A stretch of 64,000 nucleotides of DNA, taken from Pseudomonas sp. S09G 359. Its GTDB lineage: Bacteria; Pseudomonadota; Gammaproteobacteria; Pseudomonadales; Pseudomonadaceae. The DNA lies in assembly GCF_002843605.1 (NCBI RefSeq), contig NZ_CP025263.1:266501-330500 (forward strand), in the 5' to 3' direction. The position numbers and the translations under genes were made by a program. Below the pieces are notes generated by a model. It had not been told where the DNA came from. It did not search any database and saw only the letters and a list, made by a program, of their open reading frames with translations. This document shows positions 56,513-64,000 of the stretch, piece after piece; positions within the stretch are counted from its first letter, which is position 1, and each line of letters opens with the position of its first letter.

Positions 56513-57348
56513 GGCTGGTACTCCATCGCAGGGCTGTAGACCCGCGGCGCGCTTTTCTGCGGCAGGTGGATGAGATTGAGGTTGTGCCGGCGCGCCCATT
56601 GCAGGGCAAGGCCAGTGGGTGACGACAGGCTTACCAGGGTCTGGATGCCCGCGCGCAGGACTTTCTGTATCAATTCGAGGCTGCAACGGCTGGTGACAAT
56701 TGCCAGGCCGCCGTCAGTCGGGATTTTTTGGCGGATCAACGCGCCAATCAGCTTGTCCAGGGCGTTGTGCCGGCCGATGTCTTCACGGCCCAGCAGCAAT
56801 TCACCCTGGTTGTTCATAAATACCGCGGCGTGCACTGCGCCGCTGTGTTGGCCCAGGGGCTGGAACGCGCTGATGCGTTGGCGCAGGCCGTCGAGCCATG
56901 CGGCAGGCGGCAACGGTGCACCGGGCAGCACTTGCAGGTCCGGCAAGGCCTGTTCCACTGCTTCCACGCCACACAGGCCACAGCCGCTGGTGCCGGCCAA
57001 CTGGCGGCGTTGTTGCTTGAGGTTCCAGAAGGCGCGACTGGAAATCTGCACTTGAGCGTATTGGGCCGAACCCGAGCCGCTGAGTTTGAGATCATAAATG
57101 TCGCTAACGTCGGCGATAATTCCACTACCGAGGCTAAAGCCGACAATGAAGTCTTCCAGGTCGGTGGGTGTCACCAGCATGACTGCCTGGCTGATGTCGT
57201 TATAGGCAATCGCCAACGCCACTTCTTCCGCCAATGCAGTACTGGCGACTTCTGTGTGTTCGAGGTTGCAAAACTGGTAGCTCTGGCTGGCGGCGGGCGC
57301 GGGCGTTTCAGGGACGGGCGCCGCGCAGACTGGGCGCTTGGCGTTCAT
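56509..57348 (-). CDS. fdhD: Formate dehydrogenase accessory sulfurtransferase FdhD
   Basis: Sulfurtransferase that supplies the sulfido ligand of the Mo-cofactor, 279 aa. The CxxC-type site CGLCG is at residues 123-127, and GREDIGRHNALDKLIGALI is strongly conserved. Overlaps the oxidoreductase start (ATGA), supporting that pairing. First gene of a two-gene operon. A LysR gene lies upstream on the same strand with a 97-bp gap. Confidence 0.9.
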   Translation of the reverse strand: MNAKRPVCAAPVPETPAPAASQSYQFCNLEHTEVASTALAEEVALAIAYNDISQAVMLVTPTDLEDFIVGFSLGSGIIADVSDIYDLKLSGSGSAQYAQVQISSRAFWNLKQQRRQLAGTSGCGLCGVEAVEQALPDLQVLPGAPLPPAAWLDGLRQRISAFQPLGQHSGAVHAAVFMNNQGELLLGREDIGRHNALDKLIGALIRQKIPTDGGLAIVTSRCSLELIQKVLRAGIQTLVSLSSPTGLALQWARRHNLNLIHLPQKSAPRVYSPAMEYQP

Positions 57349-57445
57349 GGGGCAGTACCACCGACGGATTGATCAGTGTTTAGACTAGGCGCGACAAAGC
57401 GTCGCGTCTAATTGCCAGTACTGATCTATCGATAGATGACGTCGA

Positions 57446-58333
57446 TCAAGGCGCGGTTTGCGATTTCTGAAACAGCGCGAAACACGCTTCCGCCAGCGCC
57501 GAGCGCGGTGCGCTACGGCGCATGATCAGCCCCAGGCGCGCCAGCGTGTGGGCGTCTTCAATGGGTTGCAGGCGCAAATGCTCGGTGAGTGCATCCAGGC
57601 CACCGTCCAGTGGCATTACTGCGCAACACAATCCGCCGTGCACGGCTTGTAACAACTGATGGACGGCGTCGGTCTGCAACAGCGGTTGCGGGTTGAGACC
57701 CCGGCTATGGAAGTTATGGTCGATGGACTGGCGAAAGTGCATGCCGCTGGTGAGCATGCCCAGGGGCAGCTCGGTCAGCGCCTCCCAACTCAAAGGCGTG
57801 TCGCCGAAGCTGAAATAGCGCTGGTCGTAGAGCAGGCCCATGCGGGTTTCGCCGAGCGCGAAGGAGTCGAAGCGCTCGTTGTCCAGGCGCTCCAGGTACG
57901 ACACACCGAGGTCCAGGCGGTTGCTCGCCAGCTGTTCAAGGATCTGCTCGGAGCTGAGCGCCGATAGCTCAAAACGCAGGCTCGGGTGTTCTTTGTGCAA
58001 TTGCTGCATCAAGGCCAGCGGATCGAAGCTCGACAACGGCACCACCCCCAGGCGCAACGTACCGACGAGGTTGCCACGGCAGGCCGCCGCTTCGGCCTGC
58101 AAGCCGTCGTACGCCGCCAGCACGGTGCGCGCCCAGGCCAGCACGCGCTCACCGGGCGCGGTGAAGCCTTCAAAACGCTGGCCGCGATTGACCAGCGGCA
58201 GGTCCAGTTCTTCTTCAAGACTGCGCAGGCGCATCGACAAGGTCGGCTGGGTGATGTGGCAACGTGCGGCCGCCTGGCCGAAGTGACGGGTTTCGTCCAG
58301 GGCGATGAGGAATTTCAGCTGTTTGATGTCCAT
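57446..58333 (-). CDS. LysR-family transcriptional regulator
   Basis: 295 aa. Helix-turn-helix MDIKQLKFLIALDETRHFGQAAARCHITQPTLSMRLRSLEEEL, then a substrate-binding domain with GVVPLSSFDPLALMQQL. It precedes fdhD-fdhF on the same strand and may regulate them, though a direct link cannot be shown. It is divergent from the BON/LysM gene (132-bp gap). Confidence 0.85.
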   Translation of the reverse strand: MDIKQLKFLIALDETRHFGQAAARCHITQPTLSMRLRSLEEELDLPLVNRGQRFEGFTAPGERVLAWARTVLAAYDGLQAEAAACRGNLVGTLRLGVVPLSSFDPLALMQQLHKEHPSLRFELSALSSEQILEQLASNRLDLGVSYLERLDNERFDSFALGETRMGLLYDQRYFSFGDTPLSWEALTELPLGMLTSGMHFRQSIDHNFHSRGLNPQPLLQTDAVHQLLQAVHGGLCCAVMPLDGGLDALTEHLRLQPIEDAHTLARLGLIMRRSAPRSALAEACFALFQKSQTAP

Positions 58334-58465
58334 CTTCGCTCCAGGGCTTATTCCAATGGCGGGGGGATTCTAGCGCGTTTGGGTCTTGGGCCGGGCTGGA
58401 ACCCAAATCGGTGAGACTGGTCTAGTCTTGGGCATCTGGAAACCAAATCCCAAGGAGAGCGCACC

Positions 58466-58906
58466 ATGAGCATTTTCAGCTTTATCAAAGAAGCCGGCGA
58501 AAAAATTGTCGACCTGTTGACGCCGGGTAATGCCAACGCCAGTGAGCAGTTGAAGGAACACGTATCCAAGGTGGGCCTGGGTAACCCGAATGTGCAGACC
58601 ACGGTTGATGGCGACAAAGTGACCGTGACTGGCGAAGTTGCCTCCCAGGAAGAGAAAGAGAAGATTCTGCTGGCACTGGGCAATATTGCCGGGGTGGCCA
58701 GTGTGGATGACCAGATCACCGTATCCGGGCCGGTGGTTGCCGCTGCCCGTTTCGTCGTGGTGAAAAAGGGCGACACCCTGAGCGCGATTTCCCTGGCTGT
58801 TTACGGCAATGCCAACCAGTACAACAAGATCTTCGAGGCCAACAAGCCGCTGTTGTCGCATCCGGATAAAATTTACCCAGGGCAAACGCTGCGTATTCCT
58901 GAGTAA
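58466..58906 (+). CDS. BON-LysM protein, Kbp (YgaU)-like
   Basis: 146 aa. A BON domain at about 20-90 (NPNVQTTVDGDKVTVTGEVASQEEKEKILLALGNIAGVASVDDQI) and a LysM domain at about 95-146 (VKKGDTLSAISLAVYGNANQYNKIFEANKPLLSHPDKIYPGQTLRIP). No signal peptide, as in cytoplasmic Kbp, which binds potassium in E. coli. Monocistronic. AAGGAG lies before the ATG. Confidence 0.87.
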   Translation: MSIFSFIKEAGEKIVDLLTPGNANASEQLKEHVSKVGLGNPNVQTTVDGDKVTVTGEVASQEEKEKILLALGNIAGVASVDDQITVSGPVVAAARFVVVKKGDTLSAISLAVYGNANQYNKIFEANKPLLSHPDKIYPGQTLRIPE

Positions 58907-58918
58907 TACATCAGTAGA

Positions 58919-58950
58919 AATGTGGAAGGGGGCAGGCCCCCTCCCACATT
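58919..58950. repeat. Short REP hairpin (imperfect)
   Basis: AATGTGGAAGGGGGC-AG-GCCCCCTCCCACATT, a diverged 32-nt collapsed REP between the Kbp-like gene and yrfG, which are convergent. Confidence 0.8.
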
Positions 58951-58953
58951 AGA

Positions 58954-59616
58954 TTAGAGTCCGGCTATGAGATCGCGGTAGTCGTCGACGGCGGCAAACT
59001 CCCCGGTGTCCTTGGGCCCCTTCTGACTGTCCGGTTCTTTCACCGCCAGCAAATGCCCCACGCCAAACGCCTGGGCGCTGCGCAGGATCGGCAAAGTGTC
59101 ATCGATAAACAGGCTGCGGGCCGGGTCGAATTGGATGTCGGCTTGCAGTGCATCCCAGAACTGCGGGTTTTCCTTGGCGAAACCGTAGTCGTGGGAGCTG
59201 ATCAACCGCTCGAAATACGGCGCCAGTTCAATGCGTTCCAACTTCAAAGACAGCGAATCGCGGTGAGCATTGGTGATCAGGATCACCCGCTTGCCGGCGC
59301 GTTTGATCGCCGCCAGAAAGGTGTCTGCATCCGGGCGCAGCGCGATCAGGTGGGCAGTTTCCAGCTTGAGTTCGCGCACCGGAATCTTCAGCTCGGTGCT
59401 CCAGAAATCCAGGCAATACCATTGCAACTGTCCGGCGTTACGCTCGAACAGCGGCTGCAACTCCATCTCGGCCATGGCCCGGCTCACCCCGTGCAGCTCG
59501 GCGTAGCGCTGGGGCAGGTGTTCCATCCAGAAGTGGTTGTCGAAGTGCAGGTCCAGCAGGGTGCCGTCCATGTCCAGCAGGACGGTGTCGATGGCGTGCC
59601 AGGGCAAAGAGGGCAT
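58954..59616 (-). CDS. yrfG: HAD-family nucleotidase, YrfG-like
   Basis: 220-aa HAD phosphatase, purine 5'-nucleotide (GMP/IMP) hydrolase in homologues. The DxDGT motif at residues 15-19 (LLDMDGTLLDLHFDNHFWMEHLP), a motif II region ILITNAHRDS and an acidic pair in FIDDTLPILRSA. Divergent from nudE across an 87-bp gap. The family identity is by pattern. Confidence 0.83.
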   Translation of the reverse strand: MPSLPWHAIDTVLLDMDGTLLDLHFDNHFWMEHLPQRYAELHGVSRAMAEMELQPLFERNAGQLQWYCLDFWSTELKIPVRELKLETAHLIALRPDADTFLAAIKRAGKRVILITNAHRDSLSLKLERIELAPYFERLISSHDYGFAKENPQFWDALQADIQFDPARSLFIDDTLPILRSAQAFGVGHLLAVKEPDSQKGPKDTGEFAAVDDYRDLIAGL

Positions 59617-59703
59617 GGGGCGTTCTCATGTAAGTAAAGATATCCGACACAGACAATCGGAAAAGCCACGGTATAGTAACCCGATCACGCCAAGGAGCCG
59701 CTT

Positions 59704-60270
59704 ATGCGCCAGAAACCCACCGTCCTCGCCCGCGAAATAGTCGCCAGTAGCCGTTTGTTCCGCGTGGAGGAAGTGCAGTTGCGCTTTTCCAATGGCGTTG
59801 AACGGACCTACGAGCGCCTGGTAGGCCGCGGTGCCGGCTACGGCGCGGTGATGATCGTGGCGATGATCGATGAAGATCACGCGTTGCTGGTGGAAGAGTA
59901 CTGCGGCGGTACCGACGAGTATGAATTGTCCTTGCCCAAGGGCTTGATCGAGCCTGGCGAGGATGTACTGGCGGCGGCGGACCGCGAGCTCAAGGAGGAG
60001 GCGGGCTACGGCGCACGTCAGTTGGAGCACATCACCGAGCTTTCGCTGTCGCCCGGCTACATGAGCCAGAAAATCCAGGTGGTGCTCGCCACCGACCTCT
60101 ACGAAGAGCGCCTGGAAGGCGATGAGCCCGAACCGATGCGCGTGGACAGGGTCAACCTGCGTGAGTTGTCGCAACTCGCGCAAAACGAGCAATTCAGCGA
60201 AGGCCGCGCCCTGGCCGCGCTGTACCTGGTACGAGATTTGTTGATTCAGCGTGGAGCGTTTACCGCATGA
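59704..60270 (+). CDS. nudE: ADP compounds hydrolase NudE
   Basis: Nudix hydrolase for ADP-ribose, NADH and related nucleotides, 188 aa. Nudix box at residues 80-102 (GLIEPGEDVLAAADRELKEEAGY). A TATAGT -10-like element lies at 59672-59677. AAGGAG precedes the ATG. It overlaps cysQ by four bases, so the pair is co-translated. Confidence 0.88.
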   Translation: MRQKPTVLAREIVASSRLFRVEEVQLRFSNGVERTYERLVGRGAGYGAVMIVAMIDEDHALLVEEYCGGTDEYELSLPKGLIEPGEDVLAAADRELKEEAGYGARQLEHITELSLSPGYMSQKIQVVLATDLYEERLEGDEPEPMRVDRVNLRELSQLAQNEQFSEGRALAALYLVRDLLIQRGAFTA

Positions 60271-61103
60271 GCGAACTGTTTTTAGGCCACCCGTTTATCG
60301 CCCCGGTCATCGAGCTGGCTCGCCAGGCGGGTGAAGTGATCCTGCCGTATTGGCGTGCCAACGTGGCGGTGACGTCCAAGGCCGATGACTCGCCCGTGAC
60401 GGCAGCGGACCTGGCGGCCCACCACCTGATCCTCGCCGGGCTCACGGCGCTGGACCCGAGCATCCCGGTGTTGTCTGAAGAGGACGCCGATATCGACCAG
60501 AGCGTGCGCGCCGGTTGGCAGCGCTGGTGGCTGGTGGACCCGCTGGATGGCACCAAGGAATTTATCGCCGGCAGCGAAGAGTTCACCGTGAATATCGCGC
60601 TGATCGAACAGGGCCGTGTGGTGTTTGGCGTGGTGTCCATGCCCACCAGCGGCCGTTGCTATTTCGGTGGCGCGGGCTTGGGCGCCTGGCGCTCGGATGT
60701 GAATGAGGCGCCCAAGCAGATCCAGGTGCGTGAGACGCCGGCCGCGGGCGAGTCGTTTACCGTGGTGGCCAGCCGTCGGCATACCAGCCCCGAGCAGGAG
60801 CGTTTGCTGGACGGGCTGAGCGAAGACTTGGGCGCGTTGAAACTGGCGAATATCGGCAGCTCGTTGAAGTTTTGCCTATTGGCCGAGGGCAGCGCCGATT
60901 GCTACCCACGCCTGGCACCGACCTCGCAATGGGACACCGCAGCGGCCCAGGGCGTGCTGGAAGGCGCAGGCGGCGAGGTGCTGGAGTTGAGCGGTGAGCC
61001 GTTCAGCTACCCGGCGCGGGAGTCGTTGCTGAACCCGTTCTTTTTGGCGTTGCCGGCTAAAGCGGCATGGCGTGAACGGCTGTTGACCCTGGCCCGTTCA
61101 TAA
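60267..61103 (+). CDS. cysQ: 3'(2'),5'-bisphosphate nucleotidase CysQ
   Basis: Hydrolyses 3'-phosphoadenosine 5'-phosphate (PAP) from sulfate assimilation, 278 aa. Metal-binding motifs: EED at about 71-73 and VDPLDGTKEF (Asp91, Asp94). The lithium-sensitive inositol-monophosphatase fold. Its sulfur role ties it to the cysteine and taurine genes elsewhere in the window. ATGA overlap with nudE. Confidence 0.88.
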   Translation: MSELFLGHPFIAPVIELARQAGEVILPYWRANVAVTSKADDSPVTAADLAAHHLILAGLTALDPSIPVLSEEDADIDQSVRAGWQRWWLVDPLDGTKEFIAGSEEFTVNIALIEQGRVVFGVVSMPTSGRCYFGGAGLGAWRSDVNEAPKQIQVRETPAAGESFTVVASRRHTSPEQERLLDGLSEDLGALKLANIGSSLKFCLLAEGSADCYPRLAPTSQWDTAAAQGVLEGAGGEVLELSGEPFSYPARESLLNPFFLALPAKAAWRERLLTLARS

Positions 61104-61129
61104 GGCCACAACAAATCAGAATGTGGGAG

Positions 61130-61212
61130 CGGGCTTGCTCGCGAATGCGGAGTGTCAGCCACTGAATAGGTATCTGATGCACCGCATTCGCGAGCAAGCC
61201 CGCTCCCACATT
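61130..61212. repeat. REPIN, GTGGGAGCGGGC type
   Basis: AATGTGGGAGCGGGCTTGCTCGCGAATGC on the left; exact inverse on the right. Shortest loop of the full-size REPINs in the window. Between convergent cysQ and the thioesterase. Confidence 0.9.
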
Positions 61213-61231
61213 TGGTTTTGTGTTGAGGCGG

Positions 61232-61687
61232 TTAGCGGTGCAGGACGTATTGGCCAGTGAAGGCCACTGCTCTTGATTCACTGCCCGCATTCACAATCCA
61301 CGTCTCCAGCGTCAACCGCGCCCGACCATAGCGCTTGTACGTCGCCACAAAACGTTTCCACACCTTCTCTTCCGGCGCCTGGCAAATCACGGTCGCGTCC
61401 TGTGTCACCGGCAGCGGGTAACTGATCTGCCCTTCCTGAATCACGATATGCCCGTCCTCGATGCCTTCTTCGCGCAGTTGCAGGTGCAGCCAGCCCCAGC
61501 CCGCCAGCACCGCGCCGCAGTAGAGGCTGCCGCCGAACATCGTGCTCTTGTGGTTGATATTGGCTTGCAGCGGCAGGTGCAGTTGCAATTGGCCGTGTTG
61601 CCAGTCGAGCACCTTGAGGCCCATGTCCCGGGTGAGGGGGATGTCGTGGTGCAGGATGGATTCCAGGTAACGGCTGTCGCGGCTCAT
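61232..61687 (-). CDS. YiiD-C-type thioesterase domain protein
   Basis: 151 aa hotdog protein, probably a thioesterase of the YiiD C-terminal family: NINHKSTMFGGSLYCGAVLAGWGWLHLQL. ATG at 61687 has GAGAGG upstream. A second ATG at 61717 overlaps the dctD stop as ATGA and is a fair alternative. Same strand and directly downstream of dctD. Function unclear. Confidence 0.78.
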   Translation of the reverse strand: MSRDSRYLESILHHDIPLTRDMGLKVLDWQHGQLQLHLPLQANINHKSTMFGGSLYCGAVLAGWGWLHLQLREEGIEDGHIVIQEGQISYPLPVTQDATVICQAPEEKVWKRFVATYKRYGRARLTLETWIVNAGSESRAVAFTGQYVLHR

Positions 61688-61713
61688 GGCGGCCTCTCGT
61701 CTGGTGGGCGGGG

Positions 61714-63099
61714 TCATTCGTCGTCTGTGCTGTGGTTGCCGCTGTCGGCGAAGTTCAGGCCGTGCTTGCGCAGTTTGTCGTGCAGGGTCTTGCGTGGCAC
61801 GCCCAGGGCTTCAGCGAGGCTGCGCACGGAGCTGTGGGGGCGGGTGAGTTCGGCGGCGATCAGGCTCTTTTCGAACTGCTCGACTTGCTCGCTCAAACCG
61901 CCGGGGGTGGAGGTCAGCACGCTCGCCGATGGGGTGTCCGGCGTGTTGTCCAGCGCCAGCTCCAGGCCCAGGGCGAAGCGCTCGGCGGCGTTCTGCAACT
62001 CGCGCACATTGCCCGGCCAGCTGTGACGCAACAGCAGCGCGCGTTGGCCCGGTTGCAGCTCGTGCAGCGGCAGGCCGTGGCGGCTGCTGGCTTCATCGGC
62101 AAAGTGTTGGAACAGCATCAACGCGTCTTCACCGCGCTCGCGCAGTGGCGGAATGCGCAGTGGTGCGACGTTGAGGCGATAGTACAAGTCGGCGCGGAAG
62201 CGACCCTGGTCGGCGGATTGGCGCAGGTCTTCCTTGGTGGCAGCGATGATGCGGATATCCAGCGGGATCAACTGGTTGCCGCCCAGGCGCTCGACCACGC
62301 GCTCCTGCAACAGGCGCAGCAGCTTGACCTGCACGTCCAGGCTCATGCTCTCGATTTCATCGAGGAACAGCGTGCCGCCATTGGCGAATTCGAACTTGCC
62401 GATACGGCGTTTCTGCGCGCCGGTGAACGCCCCCGGCTCGTGGCCGAACAGTTCGCTTTCCACCACCGATTCGGCCAGGGCACCGGCGTTGATCGCCACG
62501 AACGGCCCGCTGCGCCGACTCGACAGGTCGTGCAGCGCGCGGGCGACCACTTCCTTGCCGGCGCCGGTTTCGCCGAGGATCAGCACGTCGGCCTTGGTCG
62601 CCGCCAGCGCGCCGATCTGCTCACGCAGGCGCAGCATTTGCGGCGAGTGGCCCACCAGGCGTGTGCTCAGTTGCTGGCGATCACTCAGGGCCAGGCGCAG
62701 GCTGCGGTTGTCCAGCACCAGGCGGCGCAGGGCCAGGGCGCGGCGCACGCTGTCGAGCAGCGCGTCGCTGGCGAAGGGTTTTTCCAGGAAGTCATAGGCA
62801 CCGGCGCGCATGGCCTGCACCGCCAACGGCACATCGCCGTGGCCGGTGATCAGCAGCACCGGCAGGTCCGGGTCCTGGCCGTGCAGTTCGGCGAGCAATT
62901 CCAGCCCGTCCATGCCCGGCATGCGGATATCGCTGACCACCACGCCCGGCCAATCCCGGGACAAGCGCGCGGTGAGGCCGGTGGCTTCGCCCAGGGTCAG
63001 GACTTTCAGCCCGGCCAGGTCCAGGGTCTGGCACAGGGCCTGACGCAGGTGTGGATCGTCGTCGATCAACACCACCTGAATCTGGTTATCGATACTCAT
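61714..63099 (-). CDS. dctD: DctD-like sigma-54-dependent response regulator
   Basis: 461 aa NtrC-family activator. Receiver with Asp57 (VVSDIRMPGMDGL), central AAA+ ATPase with Walker A GETGAGKE and the sigma-54 contact GAFTGA near residue 225, and a C-terminal Fis-type helix-turn-helix. Likely activates C4-dicarboxylate uptake genes with sigma-54. The partner kinase lies directly upstream, overlapping by four bases. The dctD name rests on the pair. Confidence 0.85.
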   Translation of the reverse strand: MSIDNQIQVVLIDDDPHLRQALCQTLDLAGLKVLTLGEATGLTARLSRDWPGVVVSDIRMPGMDGLELLAELHGQDPDLPVLLITGHGDVPLAVQAMRAGAYDFLEKPFASDALLDSVRRALALRRLVLDNRSLRLALSDRQQLSTRLVGHSPQMLRLREQIGALAATKADVLILGETGAGKEVVARALHDLSSRRSGPFVAINAGALAESVVESELFGHEPGAFTGAQKRRIGKFEFANGGTLFLDEIESMSLDVQVKLLRLLQERVVERLGGNQLIPLDIRIIAATKEDLRQSADQGRFRADLYYRLNVAPLRIPPLRERGEDALMLFQHFADEASSRHGLPLHELQPGQRALLLRHSWPGNVRELQNAAERFALGLELALDNTPDTPSASVLTSTPGGLSEQVEQFEKSLIAAELTRPHSSVRSLAEALGVPRKTLHDKLRKHGLNFADSGNHSTDDE

Positions 63100-64000
63100 A
63101 CACTGCGGTCCTCGGACGGTTGCAGACTGACGCCCGGCGAGCCGGCACGCAATTTCAGGGTTAACAGCGCGCCGCCTTCCTTGTGGTTGGCGAACAGCAG
63201 TTCGCCACCAAAGGCACGCATCAGGGTGTCACAGATCGCCAGGCCCAGCCCCAGGCCCTGGGTGCGGGTCTTGGTGGTGTAGAACGGCTCGCTGGCGCGG
63301 CCCAGGGCTTCCATGCAAAAGCCCGGGCCGTTGTCGCGAATGTACAGGTTGACGCCCTGTTCGGTGGTTTGGGCACTTAGCCATAGTTTGCGCGGAGGGC
63401 CTTTTTCGGTGAGGGCATCGAGGGCGTTGGCCAGCAGGTTGCCGAGCACCTGGCGCAAGCGGGTTTCGCCGGCCTGCACCCACAGGGTCGCTTCCGGCAG
63501 GTCGCGGATCAACTCGACTTCCATCGACCGCCGCCGCTTGGCCAGCAAGGCCAGCGCATCGTCCAGCGCCGGTTGCAGCGCCACGCTTTCCGGGGCATGG
63601 CGGTCGCGGCGGGCGAAGGCGCGCAGGTGCGCGATGATAGAGGCCATGCGTCCGGTCAGTTCGCTGATCAGCTTGAGGTTGCCCCGCGCGTCGCTGGTGC
63701 GTTCGTGGTCAAGCAGGATCTCGGCGTTTTCCGCATAGCTGCGGATCGCTGCCAGGGGCTGGTTGAGTTCATGGCTGATACTCGCCGACATGGTGCCCAG
63801 CGCCGACAGCTTGCCGGCCTGCACCAGGTCATCCTGGGCGCGCACCAGTTCCTGCTGGGCGTGCTCGCGCTCCAACACCTCCTGTTTGAGGCGCCGGTTG
63901 AGGCCTTCGAGATCGCTGGTGCGTTCGACCACGCGGGCCTCCAGCTCACGCCGGGCCTTGGCTTCGAAGGCGATGCGCTCCAGGTAATGGCGGCGGCGTT
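63096..64000 (-). CDS. dctB: DctB-like sensor histidine kinase, 5' part cut by window edge
   Basis: C-terminal part only, about 300 residues. A coiled-coil linker (HYLERIAFEAKARRELEARVVERTSDLEGLNRRLKQEVLEREHAQQEL) is followed by the His-box ISHELNQPLAAIRSYAEN. The catalytic domain has NLLANALDAL (N box), DNGPGF and GLGLGLAI. The sensor part lies outside the window. It overlaps the response regulator gene. Confidence 0.83.
   Translation of the reverse strand, partial: RRRHYLERIAFEAKARRELEARVVERTSDLEGLNRRLKQEVLEREHAQQELVRAQDDLVQAGKLSALGTMSASISHELNQPLAAIRSYAENAEILLDHERTSDARGNLKLISELTGRMASIIAHLRAFARRDRHAPESVALQPALDDALALLAKRRRSMEVELIRDLPEATLWVQAGETRLRQVLGNLLANALDALTEKGPPRKLWLSAQTTEQGVNLYIRDNGPGFCMEALGRASEPFYTTKTRTQGLGLGLAICDTLMRAFGGELLFANHKEGGALLTLKLRAGSPGVSLQPSEDRSV

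Noticed and set aside
54242..56539. A 765-codon plus-strand frame across the molybdenum oxidoreductase gene
   Set aside because: Antisense shadow; the minus-strand protein has Cys motifs and a full domain plan.
6486..61212. Possible CRISPR array
   Set aside because: The repeats are dispersed palindromic REP elements with variable spacing, not a regular array, and no cas genes are present.
61732..63282. A 516-codon plus-strand frame across dctD
   Set aside because: Antisense shadow; the regulator has all catalytic motifs.
1..64000. Phage, transposase or integrative element
   Set aside because: No integrase, transposase, capsid or conjugation gene is visible, and gene order is that of a stable chromosome.

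Overview
The window is a 64 kb, gene-dense, GC-rich stretch of chromosome from a fluorescent Pseudomonas, most likely of the P. fluorescens group. The evidence is the gene content and order (tauABCD, gshA, tex, ompR-envZ, rimABK, hslR, hslO, pckA), the protein families, and about 15 REP/REPIN palindromes of the GTGGGAG-type between genes. I see no rRNA or tRNA gene, CRISPR array, insertion sequence, phage gene or plasmid origin. Both edges cut genes: an AAA ATPase on the left and a DctB-like sensor kinase on the right.

Layout. 1-8.9 kb: AAA ATPase (partial), a TriABC-like RND efflux operon with two adaptor lipoproteins, and a secreted glycoside-hydrolase-like protein. 8.9-22 kb: a sulfur-scavenging block. 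It holds a methyltransferase, metI-metN-metQ, a flavin-dependent monooxygenase and two SfnB-like enzymes (all minus strand), an orphan two-repeat protein, a cystine ABC transporter (tcyJ-tcyL-tcyN), D-cysteine desulfhydrase (dcyD), and divergent serine acetyltransferase (epsC). 22-29.5 kb: BetT choline transporter behind a perfect palindrome, a small DoxX/membrane/SDR group with a divergent LysR regulator, an OprD-type porin and an aldo-keto reductase. 29.5-35 kb: tauA-B-C-D and gshA, again sulfur acquisition and thiol synthesis.

35-47 kb is conserved housekeeping: a hotdog thioesterase, tex, ompR-envZ, rimA-rimB-rimK (ribosomal S6 glutamylation linked to cyclic-di-GMP), hslR, a PAP2 phosphatase, hslO and pckA. 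47-64 kb: a DMT permease, a DUF1493 protein, a small Pseudomonas protein, a secreted YfaP-like/TPR protein, recQ-like helicase, thioesterase, glycine-zipper protein, fdhD with an FdhF/YdeP oxidoreductase and a LysR regulator, a Kbp-like BON/LysM protein, yrfG, nudE-cysQ, a YiiD-type thioesterase and dctD-dctB.

The strongest theme is sulfur. Methionine/sulfonate-type desulfurization, cystine uptake, D-cysteine breakdown, serine acetylation, taurine use, glutathione synthesis and PAP recycling (cysQ) all occur in one window. The points I found most worth a second look are a REP variant carrying a fixed 15-nt insertion in four elements, the betT palindrome, an orphan plus-strand terminator next to a palindrome near 54.1 kb, the internally duplicated orphan protein at 16.3-17.0 kb, and the desulfurization operon that lacks its flavin reductase. 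I did not find an obviously new multi-gene system.
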